From: Planctomycetota bacterium
GTDB taxonomy: Bacteria > Planctomycetota > UBA8742 > UBA2392
Direction: 5' to 3'
DNA length: 64,000 nucleotides
NCBI GenBank assembly: GCA_020845475.1
Contig: JADLFN010000063.1
Coordinates: 1 to 64,000 of the forward strand
The position numbers and the translations under genes were made by a program. Position 1 is the stretch's first letter. Every line of letters starts with the position of its first letter. The notes under the pieces are model-generated. The model searched no databases. It was not told the DNA's origin and saw nothing but the letters and a program-made list of their open reading frames with translations. Of the stretch, positions 1 through 9,524 are shown piece after piece.

Positions 1-247
1 TTCCTCCGCGAAACTCCGCGTCTTCGCGTCTCGGCGTTTTGCTTTTTCCTGCCGTCGGATTGGTGAGCGTTTTCAAACAGACTCATTACCCAACCTTTGA
101 TTCAAGCGGATGTCCTTGAAATGCCTCAATCGCATCGCATTGCGCGACCCCTGAATTCATGCGGACGAGCCATCAAGGCTCGCCCGCTTTGTTTTGGTCT
201 CGCGTCGGCCCCTCGCTTACGCCTTGGCCCCTTGCTAAAAGGCTGCC

Positions 248-1477
248 ATGGCCGGAACCGACGTTGACCGCAAATCAATCGAAGCCACAGGGCAGGATGT
301 CCTGACGCGTACCATTTCCGTGAACTTTGGCCCGCAGCACCCGGCCACCCACGGCACGCTGCGCGTCAAGATGGAGCTGCTGGGCGAGAATATCGTCAAG
401 GTGGATCCCGAGATCGGCTTCCTCCATACCGGCTTCGAGAAACTGGGCGAGTACCACACGTTCAACCAGTGGGTCTGCACCACCGACCGCATGAACTACA
501 TGAGCCCGCTGTGCAACAACATCGGGTTCGTGACCGCCGTCGAAGAACTGCTCAAGATCGAGCTGCCTCCGCGCGGCCAGTACCTCCGCGTAATCCTCGC
601 TGAGCTTTCGCGCATCGCCGATCACGTTGTTTGCTGCGCCTTGCAGGCCATGGACCTGGGCGCATTCTCCGTAATGCTATGGGGTTTCATCGAGCGCGAA
701 AAACTCTACGACCTGTTCGAGATGGTCACGGGCGCGCGACTGACCACCAGTTACACGCGCGTGGGCGGCATGATGCGCGATGTGCCCGGCGAGTTCGTGC
801 CGCGCTGCCGCAAGTTCATCCGCGAGTTCCCCGAGGCGCTCAAGGAAATCGAGAAGATGCTCTCGCGCAACCGCATCTTCCTTGATCGCACGATTGGCGT
901 AGCCGCGATTGGCAAAGACGACGCCATCAGCTACGGCCTGACTGGCCCGCTCTTGCGCGCCACCGGCGTGGAGTACGACATCCGCCGCGCGCGGCCCTAT
1001 CTGGTTTACCCGGAACTCGATTTCAAGGTCATCACGCGCAGCGAGGGTGACGTGTTCGCGCGCTTCTGCGTGCGCATGGACGAAATGCGCGAGTCTTTGA
1101 AGATCATTTCCCAGGCGCTGGACAGACTGCCCGGCGGCGAAATCAACATTGACGACAAGAAAACCGTGCTGCCCGAGAAAGCCGCGGTTTACACCGAGAT
1201 GGAGGCGCTGATCGTGCACTTCAAGCAGGTGATGAAGGGCCACGGCCTCAAGACGCCCGTCGATGGAAAGATTTATTCCTGCACCGAAAGCCCCAATGGC
1301 GAACTGGGCTGGTACATCGAAACGGACGGCTCGGCCGTGGCTTACCGCCTGCGCTGCCGCCCGCCGAGCTACATCAATTACGGCGCGTTTCCCCAGATGG
1401 TCAAGGGCAACTACATCGCCGACTGCGTGGCCTGCCTCAGCTCGCTCAACATCATCGCGGGTGAGCTGGATCGTTAG
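248..1477 (+). CDS. nuoD: NADH-quinone oxidoreductase subunit D
   Basis: 409 aa; FGPQHPATHGTLR near N-terminus, GFLHTGFEK, C-terminal GELDR typical of NuoD/49-kDa subunit. Confidence 0.97.
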   Translation: MAGTDVDRKSIEATGQDVLTRTISVNFGPQHPATHGTLRVKMELLGENIVKVDPEIGFLHTGFEKLGEYHTFNQWVCTTDRMNYMSPLCNNIGFVTAVEELLKIELPPRGQYLRVILAELSRIADHVVCCALQAMDLGAFSVMLWGFIEREKLYDLFEMVTGARLTTSYTRVGGMMRDVPGEFVPRCRKFIREFPEALKEIEKMLSRNRIFLDRTIGVAAIGKDDAISYGLTGPLLRATGVEYDIRRARPYLVYPELDFKVITRSEGDVFARFCVRMDEMRESLKIISQALDRLPGGEINIDDKKTVLPEKAAVYTEMEALIVHFKQVMKGHGLKTPVDGKIYSCTESPNGELGWYIETDGSAVAYRLRCRPPSYINYGAFPQMVKGNYIADCVACLSSLNIIAGELDR

Positions 1478-1513
1478 TCGTTCTTCGTGATTCGTTCGCC
1501 GTTCATCGGGAAA
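1472..1513. repeat. Heptamer array H1: CGTTAGT CGTTCTT CGTGATT CGTTCGC CGTTCAT CGGGAAA
   Basis: Six consecutive 7-bp units in register read directly from sequence; begins in the last codon of nuoD. Confidence 0.8.
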
Positions 1514-1519
1514 TTGATC

Positions 1520-1890
1520 GTGTATGACTTGAACGATCTGGTTGCCTGGAAGGTTGCAATGGACTTGGCGAACGCCGTTTACGACGCAACGCAGTCTTGG
1601 CCATCAGAGGACGATTCGGGTTGACCTCACAAGTCAGGCGGGCGGCAGTCTCTGTTGCAAGCAACATCGCGGAAGGAAAGGGCCGCAATTCATCGGGAGA
1701 ATTCGTTCACTTCCTTGGAATGGCGTATGGCTCGTTGATGGAGGTGCACACCCAGATTATCCTCGCAGCGCGCAGGAAGTACCTCAGCGCGGACTCGGAA
1801 CGGGAGGTTTTGGAGCTAGTGGCGCGAACGGGCCAGTTGATAAATGCCTTGAAGAAGTCCCTGAAAAGCAAGGCCCAGCCCACACAGTGA
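1520..1890 (+). pseudogene. Four-helix-bundle protein (S23 / 23S rRNA-IVS / Avd-like family), apparently frameshifted
   Basis: GTG 1520 frame reads VYDLNDLVAWKVAMDLANAVYDATQSWPSEDDSG-stop; adjacent frame (ORF 1597..1890) continues GLTSQVRRAAVSVASNIAEGKGR, the family signature; one missing base near 1612-1615 would restore PSEDRFGLTSQ. Confidence 0.75.
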
Positions 1891-1910
1891 GAATTGGCGA
1901 ACACCCGGAG

Positions 1911-1945
1911 CGGTGAACGAACAACGACGAACGGTGAACGAAACC
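1911..1945. repeat. Heptamer array H2: CGGTGAA CGAACAA CGACGAA CGGTGAA CGAAACC
   Basis: Five 7-bp units in register, inverted relative to H1 (reverse complement gives CGTTCAC CGTTCGT CGTTGTT CGTTCAC); ends 1 bp before nuoE ATG. Confidence 0.8.
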
Positions 1946-1946
1946 C

Positions 1947-2453
1947 ATGCCCAAGCAACTCAAGCCTGAAACTGTTGAAGCCATCAAGACCATGGCCGCG
2001 CGCTATCCCAAGCCCGATGGCGCTCTGCTCAACGCGCTGCGCCTGGCCGAGCGCGAGTTTGGCTTCATTGACGCCGACGCCTGCGAGGCCGTGGCCAATG
2101 CGCTGGGCATGTCGCCGGCGCACGTCTGGGGCGTGTCGAGTTTTTACACCACGTTCCGCAAGGAAACCGACGGCAAGTATCTGCTTTACGTCTGCTCCAC
2201 CCTGCCCTGCGCCATGCGCGGCTCTGAAAAACTCTTCGATTACCTGAGCGCAAAACTGGGCGTCAAGAAGGATGAAACCACGCCCGACAAGCTCTTCACG
2301 CTCAAGAAAGTGGAATGCCTCGCCGCCTGCGGCACCGCACCCTGCATGCAGGTCAACGAGGACTACTACGAGAGCCTGACGCCCGAACTCGCCGACCAGA
2401 TCATCGAAGACCTGCGCGCCGGCATCAATCCCGCTCGTCACGTCACCAGGTAG
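1947..2453 (+). CDS. nuoE: NADH-quinone oxidoreductase subunit E (2Fe-2S thioredoxin-like)
   Basis: 168 aa; HVWGVSSFYTTF, VCSTLPCAMRG and VECLAACGTAPCMQVN cysteine pattern. Confidence 0.95.
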   Translation: MPKQLKPETVEAIKTMAARYPKPDGALLNALRLAEREFGFIDADACEAVANALGMSPAHVWGVSSFYTTFRKETDGKYLLYVCSTLPCAMRGSEKLFDYLSAKLGVKKDETTPDKLFTLKKVECLAACGTAPCMQVNEDYYESLTPELADQIIEDLRAGINPARHVTR

Positions 2454-2455
2454 GC

Positions 2456-5400
2456 TCAACCCTGCACGAGCGTGACTTCGCTGGCGGTCAATTTGCCGGC
2501 CTCAAACACCACCGGCACTGAAATCTCCGCGAAGCCCGAAAGCTTGATTTTCACCAGCGTCACCTCCGGCGCCAGGTATTGCGCGGCTACGGTAGCCTTC
2601 GCGTACACCGGCGGCGTGCCGAAGCTCTCGAAGAGGTTGCTCTCCACGGGCACCTGTTTTCCGTTCGCGTCCCAGTAAGTAATGGTGGCGCTGTTGCATT
2701 GATCCTGCGTGACGTCGGTGTTCGTGAATGTCACGCGCAGTTCCGGTGCCGCGGTCAGCTCAAGCTCGATTGTCGTGGTCTTGCCGACTTCGATCGTCAC
2801 GTTCGCCACCGACTTGGCCAGGTAGCCCATGGCGCGCACGGTGGCCGTGTAAGTGCCCGCGGCAATCGTGGGCAGCACCTTCTCCGAGCCTTCGCTGATA
2901 CCCATGAACGTTTCGTTAGGCTCGCCCAAGGGCACGTCGCGGCCCGCGCTATCGGTCAGCGCCGGCAGCGCAAAGCCAAATCCCTGACGGATCGCCTTGC
3001 CCAGCAGTTTCGTAATCTTGATCTTGAGCTGCCCGCTGGTCTTGCCAATACTCAGATCAACGCTCACATCACCCTCGGTGACAGTGATTTCCTTGCTGGT
3101 CGAACCCACGCCCGCCAGAGAAACCGTGAGCAGGTAAGTGCCCGTGGCGATATTTTCAAACGTGAATTGCCCGTCCGGGTCGCACTCGGCGTCGCCGCGC
3201 ATCCAGAATGAGTTTTCCGAGCTGGTGGCGGGCGAGATCACGGCCTTGACTTGCGCGCGCTCGGCGGGCGTGTTGGCCGGCGTCTGCACCACGCCGCTGA
3301 TGTTGTAGCCCCGGAAGTCCCGCGAGAACGGCGCATCGCCCTCCTGTGTGATCTCGACCTGCGCTGTGGCAGGCACCGATTCCTGGCTTTGGCGCGCGTG
3401 CAACTCGTATTTGCCCGGCACCAGCGCCCGGAACTCATATTCGCCGTTCTTTACCGGCGCCTGTTTGATCACATTCTTGAGCGGGCCCACGCCCACGATC
3501 ATCACCGTTGTGAATATCTCGTTTCGGCCATTCATCGATAGCCTGCCAAACAGCCGCGCGCCGCTTTGCGGCTTCATTTCCAGCGTGAAGCGCGTTGTCT
3601 CTCCGCCCTTCACCTGCACCGCGCGGCGTTTGACCACATCGGTATCCAGCTCGATTTCGTCGCGGCTGGTGCGCACCGTGTATCCGCCCTCCGCCACCTC
3701 CTTGAAAACCGCCACGCCGTTTTCACCGCTGGTGGCGTTCAGGCCGCTCACCGGCATGAAGCCGCGCCAGAGTGTGAGCGTGATGTTGGCCGCGGGCTTG
3801 CCGTCCTCGAGCACGGTGACCTCCAGCGAGCCCTTGGCGGCGATGGTGATTTCGACGTTATCCACGCGCGCGCCATCGCTTACCACGATGTCATCCTTGA
3901 TGCCCTGTCCGCCTTTGCCGTCGCGCGCCGAAACGAGATAGGTGCCGGGTGCGAGGTGCGCGAATTCAAACTGGCCGCGCTCGTTGCTCTTGGCCGTGAT
4001 CTCCCTGCCTGCCCAGCCGCCGAATCCATCAACCTGGCCGGTGAGCTTGTAGATCTGGTGGGCGGTCGTGCCGTGCATCATGAACAGGATGTCCGCGCCG
4101 GCGACCGCCTGGCCGCCTGACTCGGTCACCACACCGCTCAACGTGCCGCCGACCAGCAACACCAGTTCAACTTCGTGGGGCTCGGCCTTGATCTCGAACT
4201 TGTAGGTCAGCGGCGCAAACCCCTCAACTTCGACGCTGAGTTGCCAGCGGCCTTCGCTCAGCCCGGAATGCGTAAAGCGGCCTTCGCTGTCGGTGGTTGT
4301 GGCCCCTTTTTCGTTGGGAAATCCGCCTGAAAATGGCCCGGCTTCCTTGAGTTCGGCCAGCTTGACCTCCACGCCGGCCTTGGGTTTGCGGGTGTTGTCC
4401 ACGACCCGGCCCGTCACGGCCACGCCCGGGCCGAGCAGAATGTCGCCCACGTCGGCGTTCTGGCCGGCGGTCACGGTGACTTCGACCGTGGACTTCGCGT
4501 AGTCTTTTGCCTCCGCAAAAACGTGCCAGGTACCGGGCTCAACGCCTTCAACTACGAAAGTGCCGTCATCGTTGATCACGCCCGAGCGCTGCGGGCCGCC
4601 CACGCGATTGGCGACTTTGCGCTCGGCGGAAACGGCGGCCTTGACCGGCTTTTTCGTTTGCCCGTCGAGCACGCGGCCCTTGATGTTCACAGTCTGGTTG
4701 AGCGGGATTTCTCCCAGGTCCTTTTCGCCGCCGGCCGTGAGATCGGCGTAGCGGCGCGTGTTCCAGTAGTCCTGCAACGAATAGCCGACCGCGCCCACGG
4801 TCACGCCATAGCGCGCCTCGGGCAGGTCGTTCACGGCAAAATAACCCTGCGCGTCCGTCACGAGACGGCGCGGCTCAATGTAGCCGGTGCGATCCTGGCG
4901 TTCCGTGTAATGAAATTCGACCCAGGCGTTGGCGATGCCGTTGCGCGTGACGCCGTCAACCACGCGGCCGCGCACGGCGGCAGGGTGCGCCAGGATCAGC
5001 GCTACGCTTTCGGTGTCGCCCGCGGACATGCCAAGCTGTTGCGAATGGGCCGGCGCATATCCGGGTTCCGTGGCGACAATGAAAAAGGAAGCCAGATACC
5101 CAGGCTCAACCGGCTTGTCGCTTTCCCCGCGGTCGCCGTCGCGGCCGGATTTGTTGAGTTCCTGGCCATTGGAGCCAGTCACCGTCAGTTTGAGCGTGAA
5201 CTTGCCCTCGCCATCAGTGACCGTGCTGCCGCGCGGGTTGGCCCTGGGGCGCTCGCGCATGGATTTGGCCCACTCACTGTCTCCCCAGCGCGCATAGAGA
5301 TCCTCGTCGCTGCTGGCCGCGCTGATGTTTACGCCGACGGCCGGGCGGTTGTCGTATTTGTAGTGAACGGTACCGGTGACGGTGACCTCAATTTCTTTGG

Positions 5401-5713
5401 TCTTCCATGTCGCTTTGGGTGTGTCCGGCTTGGGCGTATCGGGCTTTGGCGTATCGGGCCTGGGCGTGTCGGGCTTGGGCGTGTCCGGCTTTGGCGTGTC
5501 GGGCTTTGGCGTATCGGGCTTTGGCGTATCGGGCTTGGGCGTGTTGCCCACGTTGACCTTGGGCGATTCCTCCGTGTTGTCGGGCGTGTCCGCAACCTGG
5601 TTGCCATGACGGCGCGGCTCTGGATCGGTGTTCAGCAACATGTATCCGCCGCCGACGAGGCCAAGCAGCAGGACAAGCACAAGCAACAGAATGACAAGCG
5701 TACCGTTTTTCAT
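2456..5713 (-). CDS. Membrane-anchored protein with repeated carboxypeptidase-regulatory-like (Ig/CNA-B-type) domains and a TPKPD linker
   Basis: 1085 aa; N-terminal hydrophobic helix, (TPKPD)n, multiple V.G.V....G.PV..A.V....G.F....L..G.Y repeats. Confidence 0.85.
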   Translation of the reverse strand: MKNGTLVILLLVLVLLLGLVGGGYMLLNTDPEPRRHGNQVADTPDNTEESPKVNVGNTPKPDTPKPDTPKPDTPKPDTPKPDTPRPDTPKPDTPKPDTPKATWKTKEIEVTVTGTVHYKYDNRPAVGVNISAASSDEDLYARWGDSEWAKSMRERPRANPRGSTVTDGEGKFTLKLTVTGSNGQELNKSGRDGDRGESDKPVEPGYLASFFIVATEPGYAPAHSQQLGMSAGDTESVALILAHPAAVRGRVVDGVTRNGIANAWVEFHYTERQDRTGYIEPRRLVTDAQGYFAVNDLPEARYGVTVGAVGYSLQDYWNTRRYADLTAGGEKDLGEIPLNQTVNIKGRVLDGQTKKPVKAAVSAERKVANRVGGPQRSGVINDDGTFVVEGVEPGTWHVFAEAKDYAKSTVEVTVTAGQNADVGDILLGPGVAVTGRVVDNTRKPKAGVEVKLAELKEAGPFSGGFPNEKGATTTDSEGRFTHSGLSEGRWQLSVEVEGFAPLTYKFEIKAEPHEVELVLLVGGTLSGVVTESGGQAVAGADILFMMHGTTAHQIYKLTGQVDGFGGWAGREITAKSNERGQFEFAHLAPGTYLVSARDGKGGQGIKDDIVVSDGARVDNVEITIAAKGSLEVTVLEDGKPAANITLTLWRGFMPVSGLNATSGENGVAVFKEVAEGGYTVRTSRDEIELDTDVVKRRAVQVKGGETTRFTLEMKPQSGARLFGRLSMNGRNEIFTTVMIVGVGPLKNVIKQAPVKNGEYEFRALVPGKYELHARQSQESVPATAQVEITQEGDAPFSRDFRGYNISGVVQTPANTPAERAQVKAVISPATSSENSFWMRGDAECDPDGQFTFENIATGTYLLTVSLAGVGSTSKEITVTEGDVSVDLSIGKTSGQLKIKITKLLGKAIRQGFGFALPALTDSAGRDVPLGEPNETFMGISEGSEKVLPTIAAGTYTATVRAMGYLAKSVANVTIEVGKTTTIELELTAAPELRVTFTNTDVTQDQCNSATITYWDANGKQVPVESNLFESFGTPPVYAKATVAAQYLAPEVTLVKIKLSGFAEISVPVVFEAGKLTASEVTLVQG
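5411..5545. repeat. 15-bp tandem repeat encoding (KPDTP)n
   Basis: Recurring ggctt(t/g)ggcgt(g/a)tc(g/c) units; protein TPKPDTPKPDTPKPD. Confidence 0.9.
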
Positions 5714-5830
5714 GGCGGCCTCGGGAGGATGGGCTACAGCTAACCTAAGTAATACGGAATCGGCAGCCTTTCGGTTGCATTATGGAAGAGATTTTGGAAT
5801 GGGCCACAGGCCGCCCGGGATGACCGCGCT

Positions 5831-8512
5831 CTATTCCGGGTAAAACCTGCGGCGCACGAACTTGTAGGCCTCCATCAGCCAGAACAGGCTTACGGCAATG
5901 GCCAGCAACGTCAGCCACTCCCGCACCGAAACCTGCTGGAGCCCGAGAACGGTATTCACGCCCGGCACAAACATGGCGCCAATGTGCACACACTGCGCCG
6001 TGATCGTGCCAATCAGCAGGAAACGGTTCTTGAACGGGTTGAGCCATAGCCCCGAGCGCGTTTCACTGCGTGAATTGCCCACCTGCACGTTCTGGAACAG
6101 CACCAGCATCAGCAAAGCCGCGTTGCGCGCCGATGCTTCACTCCAGCCGGCCTGCAACGCCCACCAGAAAACACCCACCGTCCACGCACCCATCCATAAC
6201 GCGCTGATGGCGCAGCCCTCGATCATCCAGCGGTTGAAAATCGGCTCCTTGGGCGGGCGCGGCTTGCGCTTGAGTTCGCCACCCTCAGCAGGCTCAAAGG
6301 CCAGCGCCACATCCTGAATGCCGTTGGTGACGAGATTCAGCCACAGCATCTGTACCGCCGTGAACAACATGGGCAAACCGAGCACCAGCGCGCTGATGAA
6401 CGCAAGGATCGTCGCCATGCCCGTGGAGAAGAGCATGAAAATCACCTTGCGCACGTTGGCGTAGGCCACGCGGCCTTCCTCAATGCCCGCCACGATCGAG
6501 GCGAAGTTGTCGTCCACCAGGATCATGTCGGCCGTCTCGCGCGCCACATCCGTGCCGGCCTTGCCCATGGCCACGCCGACTTGCGCGGCTTTGAGCGCCG
6601 GAGCGTCGTTGGCGCCATCGCCGGTCACGGCCACGAAGTGCCCCGCGCGCTGCAGTGCCTGCACGATTTCGAGTTTCTGCGCGGGCTCCACACGCGCGAA
6701 CACGCGCGCCTTTGCAATCAGCGCATCGCGTCTGGCGCTGTCGGCCTCGGCCCTCAGCGCCGGGCCGGTTATCACCTGATCCTCGCGCGAGGCCAGGCCC
6801 AATGCGCGCGCAATGGCAAAGGCCGTCAGCGGGTGATCGCCCGTGACCATGGCTACCTCAATGCCCGCGCTGTGGCAGGCTTCGATAGCCGCGCGCGCGT
6901 CGGGCCGTGCGGGATCAATGGTGCCTACAAGCCCGAGGAACGTCAGGCCCGTCAGGTGCGAGGGCCCAAAGCCCGCGTTGTCGCTGACGCTCACATCGCC
7001 GTCGCATACAGCCAGCACGCGATAGCCGGCGCGGGCCAGTTCATGGGCCGCTTGTTCGATGGCCGGCGCGTCGAGCGGCGCTTCGCCTTCCAGCGTGGCC
7101 ATGCGCGCGCACATGGGCAGGAGTTTCTCGAGCGCGCCTTTGACGCACGCGAGCCTTTTCTCGCCCGAGGCATGCAGCGTGGCCGCGTATTGCCGCTCGC
7201 TTTCAAACGGAATCTCTGCGAGCTGGGCAAAGGCCGTTTCCATGGCAGGCCGCGTGATGCCCAGCTTGTGGGCGAGCACGAGCAGGCTGACATCGACGGC
7301 ATCGCCGTGGTGCGTCCAGGCGCCGTCGCGCTTGCCCAGAAAACCCTCGTTGCACAGCGTGACTGCCCGCGACAACCGTTCGGCGGCAGCGTGGGCCTTG
7401 AGCGCGTCGAGGCCCGCCGGCGCAATCAGCTCGCCTTCGGGATTCATGCCCTCGCCCGAAATCTCCAGCACGGGTGCGCTTGGCAGCGCCAGCCGCTTGA
7501 CCGTGAGCTGGTTGAGCGTGAGCGTGCCCGTTTTGTCGCTGGCAATGAACGTGCACGAGCCCAGCGCCTCCACGGCCACGAGCTTGCGCACGATCACGTT
7601 GCGCTTGCCCATGCGCGAGGTCGCAATCGCCAGCGCGATCGTCAGCGCCACGGGCAGGCCCTCCGGGATCGCGGCTACGGCCAGGCCCACCGCGAGCAAG
7701 AATACCTCGCTCAGTTCGTGGCCCTTGGCCAGCGCCACGGCCGCGACCACGCCACAAGCCACGCCCACGATGATCGAAATCAGCTTGGTGAAGCGCTCCA
7801 TGCGCTGCAACAGCGGCGGCAGCACGCTTTCGCGCGCGTTGACCAGCTCCGCGATGGCGCCCAGCTCCGTGGCCAGCCCCGCGGTGACAACAACGCCCAA
7901 GCCGCGCCCGCGCGTGACCAGCGTGCCTGCAAAGGCCATGTTGACGCGATCGCCCAGCGCGGCTTGGGCTTCGACGACGGCGGCGGGATCCTTGGCGACG
8001 GCGAGCGACTCGCCGGTAAGCAGTGATTCGTCAATTTCAAGGTTATTGGAAGAAACCAGGCGAAGGTCGGCGGGCACCTTGGCGCCGGTTTCAAGCAGCA
8101 CGATGTCGCCGATCACTACTTCGGCGGCGTTGAGCTCTATGTCGTCGCCCTCGCGCTGCACCATCGCCTTGGCCACGCTCAGGCTTTTCAGGGCCTCGGC
8201 CTGCCGGCGCGCGTTGGCCTCCTGCGAAGTGCCAATGACCGCGTTGAGCACCAGCACACCGAAGATGAAACCGGCGTCAGTGAACTCGGCCAACACCAGC
8301 GAAACCACAGCCGCCGCGAGCAGCACATAAATCAGCGGGCTTAGAAACTGGCGCAAAAACATGCCCAACAGCGTCGGTGGCTTGGCACTGGGCAGCGTGT
8401 TGGGCCCGTACTTCTCAAGGCGCAGCTTCGCTTCGCCACGAGTCAGCCCTGCGGGCGAACTTTGCAGCCCGTCCAGCACGGTCTTCGCATCAAGGGCGTG
8501 GGAATTCTTCAC
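5831..8512 (-). CDS. Cation-translocating P-type ATPase (Ca2+-ATPase/PMR1-like)
   Basis: 893 aa; DKTGTLT, LTGES, TGDGANDAPALKAAQVGVAMG motifs. Confidence 0.95.
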   Translation of the reverse strand: MKNSHALDAKTVLDGLQSSPAGLTRGEAKLRLEKYGPNTLPSAKPPTLLGMFLRQFLSPLIYVLLAAAVVSLVLAEFTDAGFIFGVLVLNAVIGTSQEANARRQAEALKSLSVAKAMVQREGDDIELNAAEVVIGDIVLLETGAKVPADLRLVSSNNLEIDESLLTGESLAVAKDPAAVVEAQAALGDRVNMAFAGTLVTRGRGLGVVVTAGLATELGAIAELVNARESVLPPLLQRMERFTKLISIIVGVACGVVAAVALAKGHELSEVFLLAVGLAVAAIPEGLPVALTIALAIATSRMGKRNVIVRKLVAVEALGSCTFIASDKTGTLTLNQLTVKRLALPSAPVLEISGEGMNPEGELIAPAGLDALKAHAAAERLSRAVTLCNEGFLGKRDGAWTHHGDAVDVSLLVLAHKLGITRPAMETAFAQLAEIPFESERQYAATLHASGEKRLACVKGALEKLLPMCARMATLEGEAPLDAPAIEQAAHELARAGYRVLAVCDGDVSVSDNAGFGPSHLTGLTFLGLVGTIDPARPDARAAIEACHSAGIEVAMVTGDHPLTAFAIARALGLASREDQVITGPALRAEADSARRDALIAKARVFARVEPAQKLEIVQALQRAGHFVAVTGDGANDAPALKAAQVGVAMGKAGTDVARETADMILVDDNFASIVAGIEEGRVAYANVRKVIFMLFSTGMATILAFISALVLGLPMLFTAVQMLWLNLVTNGIQDVALAFEPAEGGELKRKPRPPKEPIFNRWMIEGCAISALWMGAWTVGVFWWALQAGWSEASARNAALLMLVLFQNVQVGNSRSETRSGLWLNPFKNRFLLIGTITAQCVHIGAMFVPGVNTVLGLQQVSVREWLTLLAIAVSLFWLMEAYKFVRRRFYPE

Positions 8513-8670
8513 GCCGACATTGAAGAAAACGCGCGTGTCAGCGCCAGCAGAACCGGACTACACCGCATCAAAGAGCTTACCGACCAGCGCCATTTGCCGT
8601 GATGCTCTCGCGGCCTTCCGGGCTCAGCTCGCCAACGAACAGTTCTTGACCCGCTGCGCGATCCGGTTTC

Positions 8671-9510
8671 CTATGAAACCGTCACGTCCGCTTTCTGCAT
8701 CGAGAACTTGCCGGCGTTGCTTTCGGACGCGCCGATTTTCTGCACGGCGTCCATGCCGGATTCCACCTGGCCGAACACGGTGTAGCTGTTGTCGAGGTTG
8801 GGCGTCACGGCGGTGCATACGAAAAACTGAGAACCCGCTGAATGCGGGTCGGGCTTGCGCGCCATGCTGAGAATGCCCGGCACGTGCTTGATTTCATTGA
8901 ACTCGGCGGGCAGCGCATAGCCCGGGCCGCCCGTGCCCGTACCGGTGGGATCACCGCCCTGGATCACGAAACTGGGCACCACGCGATGGAACTTGATGCC
9001 GTTGAAGTAGCCCTTTTTGGCGAGCTGCAAGAAGCTCAGCACATGGTTGTGCGCGCGCTCGGGAAAGAAAATCAGCGAGATCGGCCCGGCCTGCGTGGTG
9101 AGCTGCACGCGCATGCGCTGGCCCTTTTGCGCGGGCGCCACTTTGAAATTGATCAGGTTGCTTTTAGTCGCGCCGCTTTTCGCATAGCCGGGTGTCCACG
9201 CGCCTGTGTGGCCGTACATGGCAATCAGCGTGAAGCTGCCCGGCTCGCAGGCGAGCAGGTCGATTTTGCCCTCGATGCTCTCACCGGGTTTGAGTGTGAC
9301 TTGCTCGTTCTGCTGGCCAAAACGCACGAGGCAGGATTCGGGCGTCGGCGCTGATTTGTCGCGCTGGAGCAGAAAGCCGACGCTGGCAAGGTCGAACTTC
9401 GGCTTGGGCGCCTGCACGGGTGACTTGCCGTCGTTGGTGGCCTTGATCGTGGCGAGAATGGTTTCGCCCAGCGTGTAGCTGGGTTTGTCGAGGGTGAGCG
9501 ATACGTTCAC
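8671..9510 (-). CDS. Peptidyl-prolyl cis-trans isomerase (cyclophilin type) with extra N-terminal beta domain
   Basis: 279 aa; FHRVVPSFVIQGGDPTGTGTGGPGY, ...GSQFFVCT; N-terminal SLTLDKPSYTLGETI domain. Confidence 0.93.
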   Translation of the reverse strand: MNVSLTLDKPSYTLGETILATIKATNDGKSPVQAPKPKFDLASVGFLLQRDKSAPTPESCLVRFGQQNEQVTLKPGESIEGKIDLLACEPGSFTLIAMYGHTGAWTPGYAKSGATKSNLINFKVAPAQKGQRMRVQLTTQAGPISLIFFPERAHNHVLSFLQLAKKGYFNGIKFHRVVPSFVIQGGDPTGTGTGGPGYALPAEFNEIKHVPGILSMARKPDPHSAGSQFFVCTAVTPNLDNSYTVFGQVESGMDAVQKIGASESNAGKFSMQKADVTVS

Positions 9511-9524
9511 GGGTTGTCCTTGGT

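Noticed and set aside
1-45. CTCCGCG/TTCGCG near-repeats at the window start
   Set aside because: Spacing is irregular (8-10 bp), not the 7-bp period of the other arrays; too short to support.
1472-1945. Diversity-generating retroelement (because of the Avd-like four-helix-bundle gene)
   Set aside because: No reverse transcriptase and no template/variable repeat pair seen nearby; the fold similarity alone is not enough.
5411-5545. Possible CRISPR array
   Set aside because: Repeats are contiguous 15-bp in-frame coding units without spacers; no cas genes and no other spacer-repeat pattern noticed in the window.
4523-5743. 406-aa plus-strand ORF
   Set aside because: Antisense to the 1085-aa regulatory-like domain protein; low-complexity GLGRVRLWRVGLW translation is an artefact of the TPKPD repeat.
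6581-8026. 481-aa plus-strand ORF
   Set aside because: Antisense shadow of the P-type ATPase; Arg/Ala/His/Gln-rich translation without domain signal.
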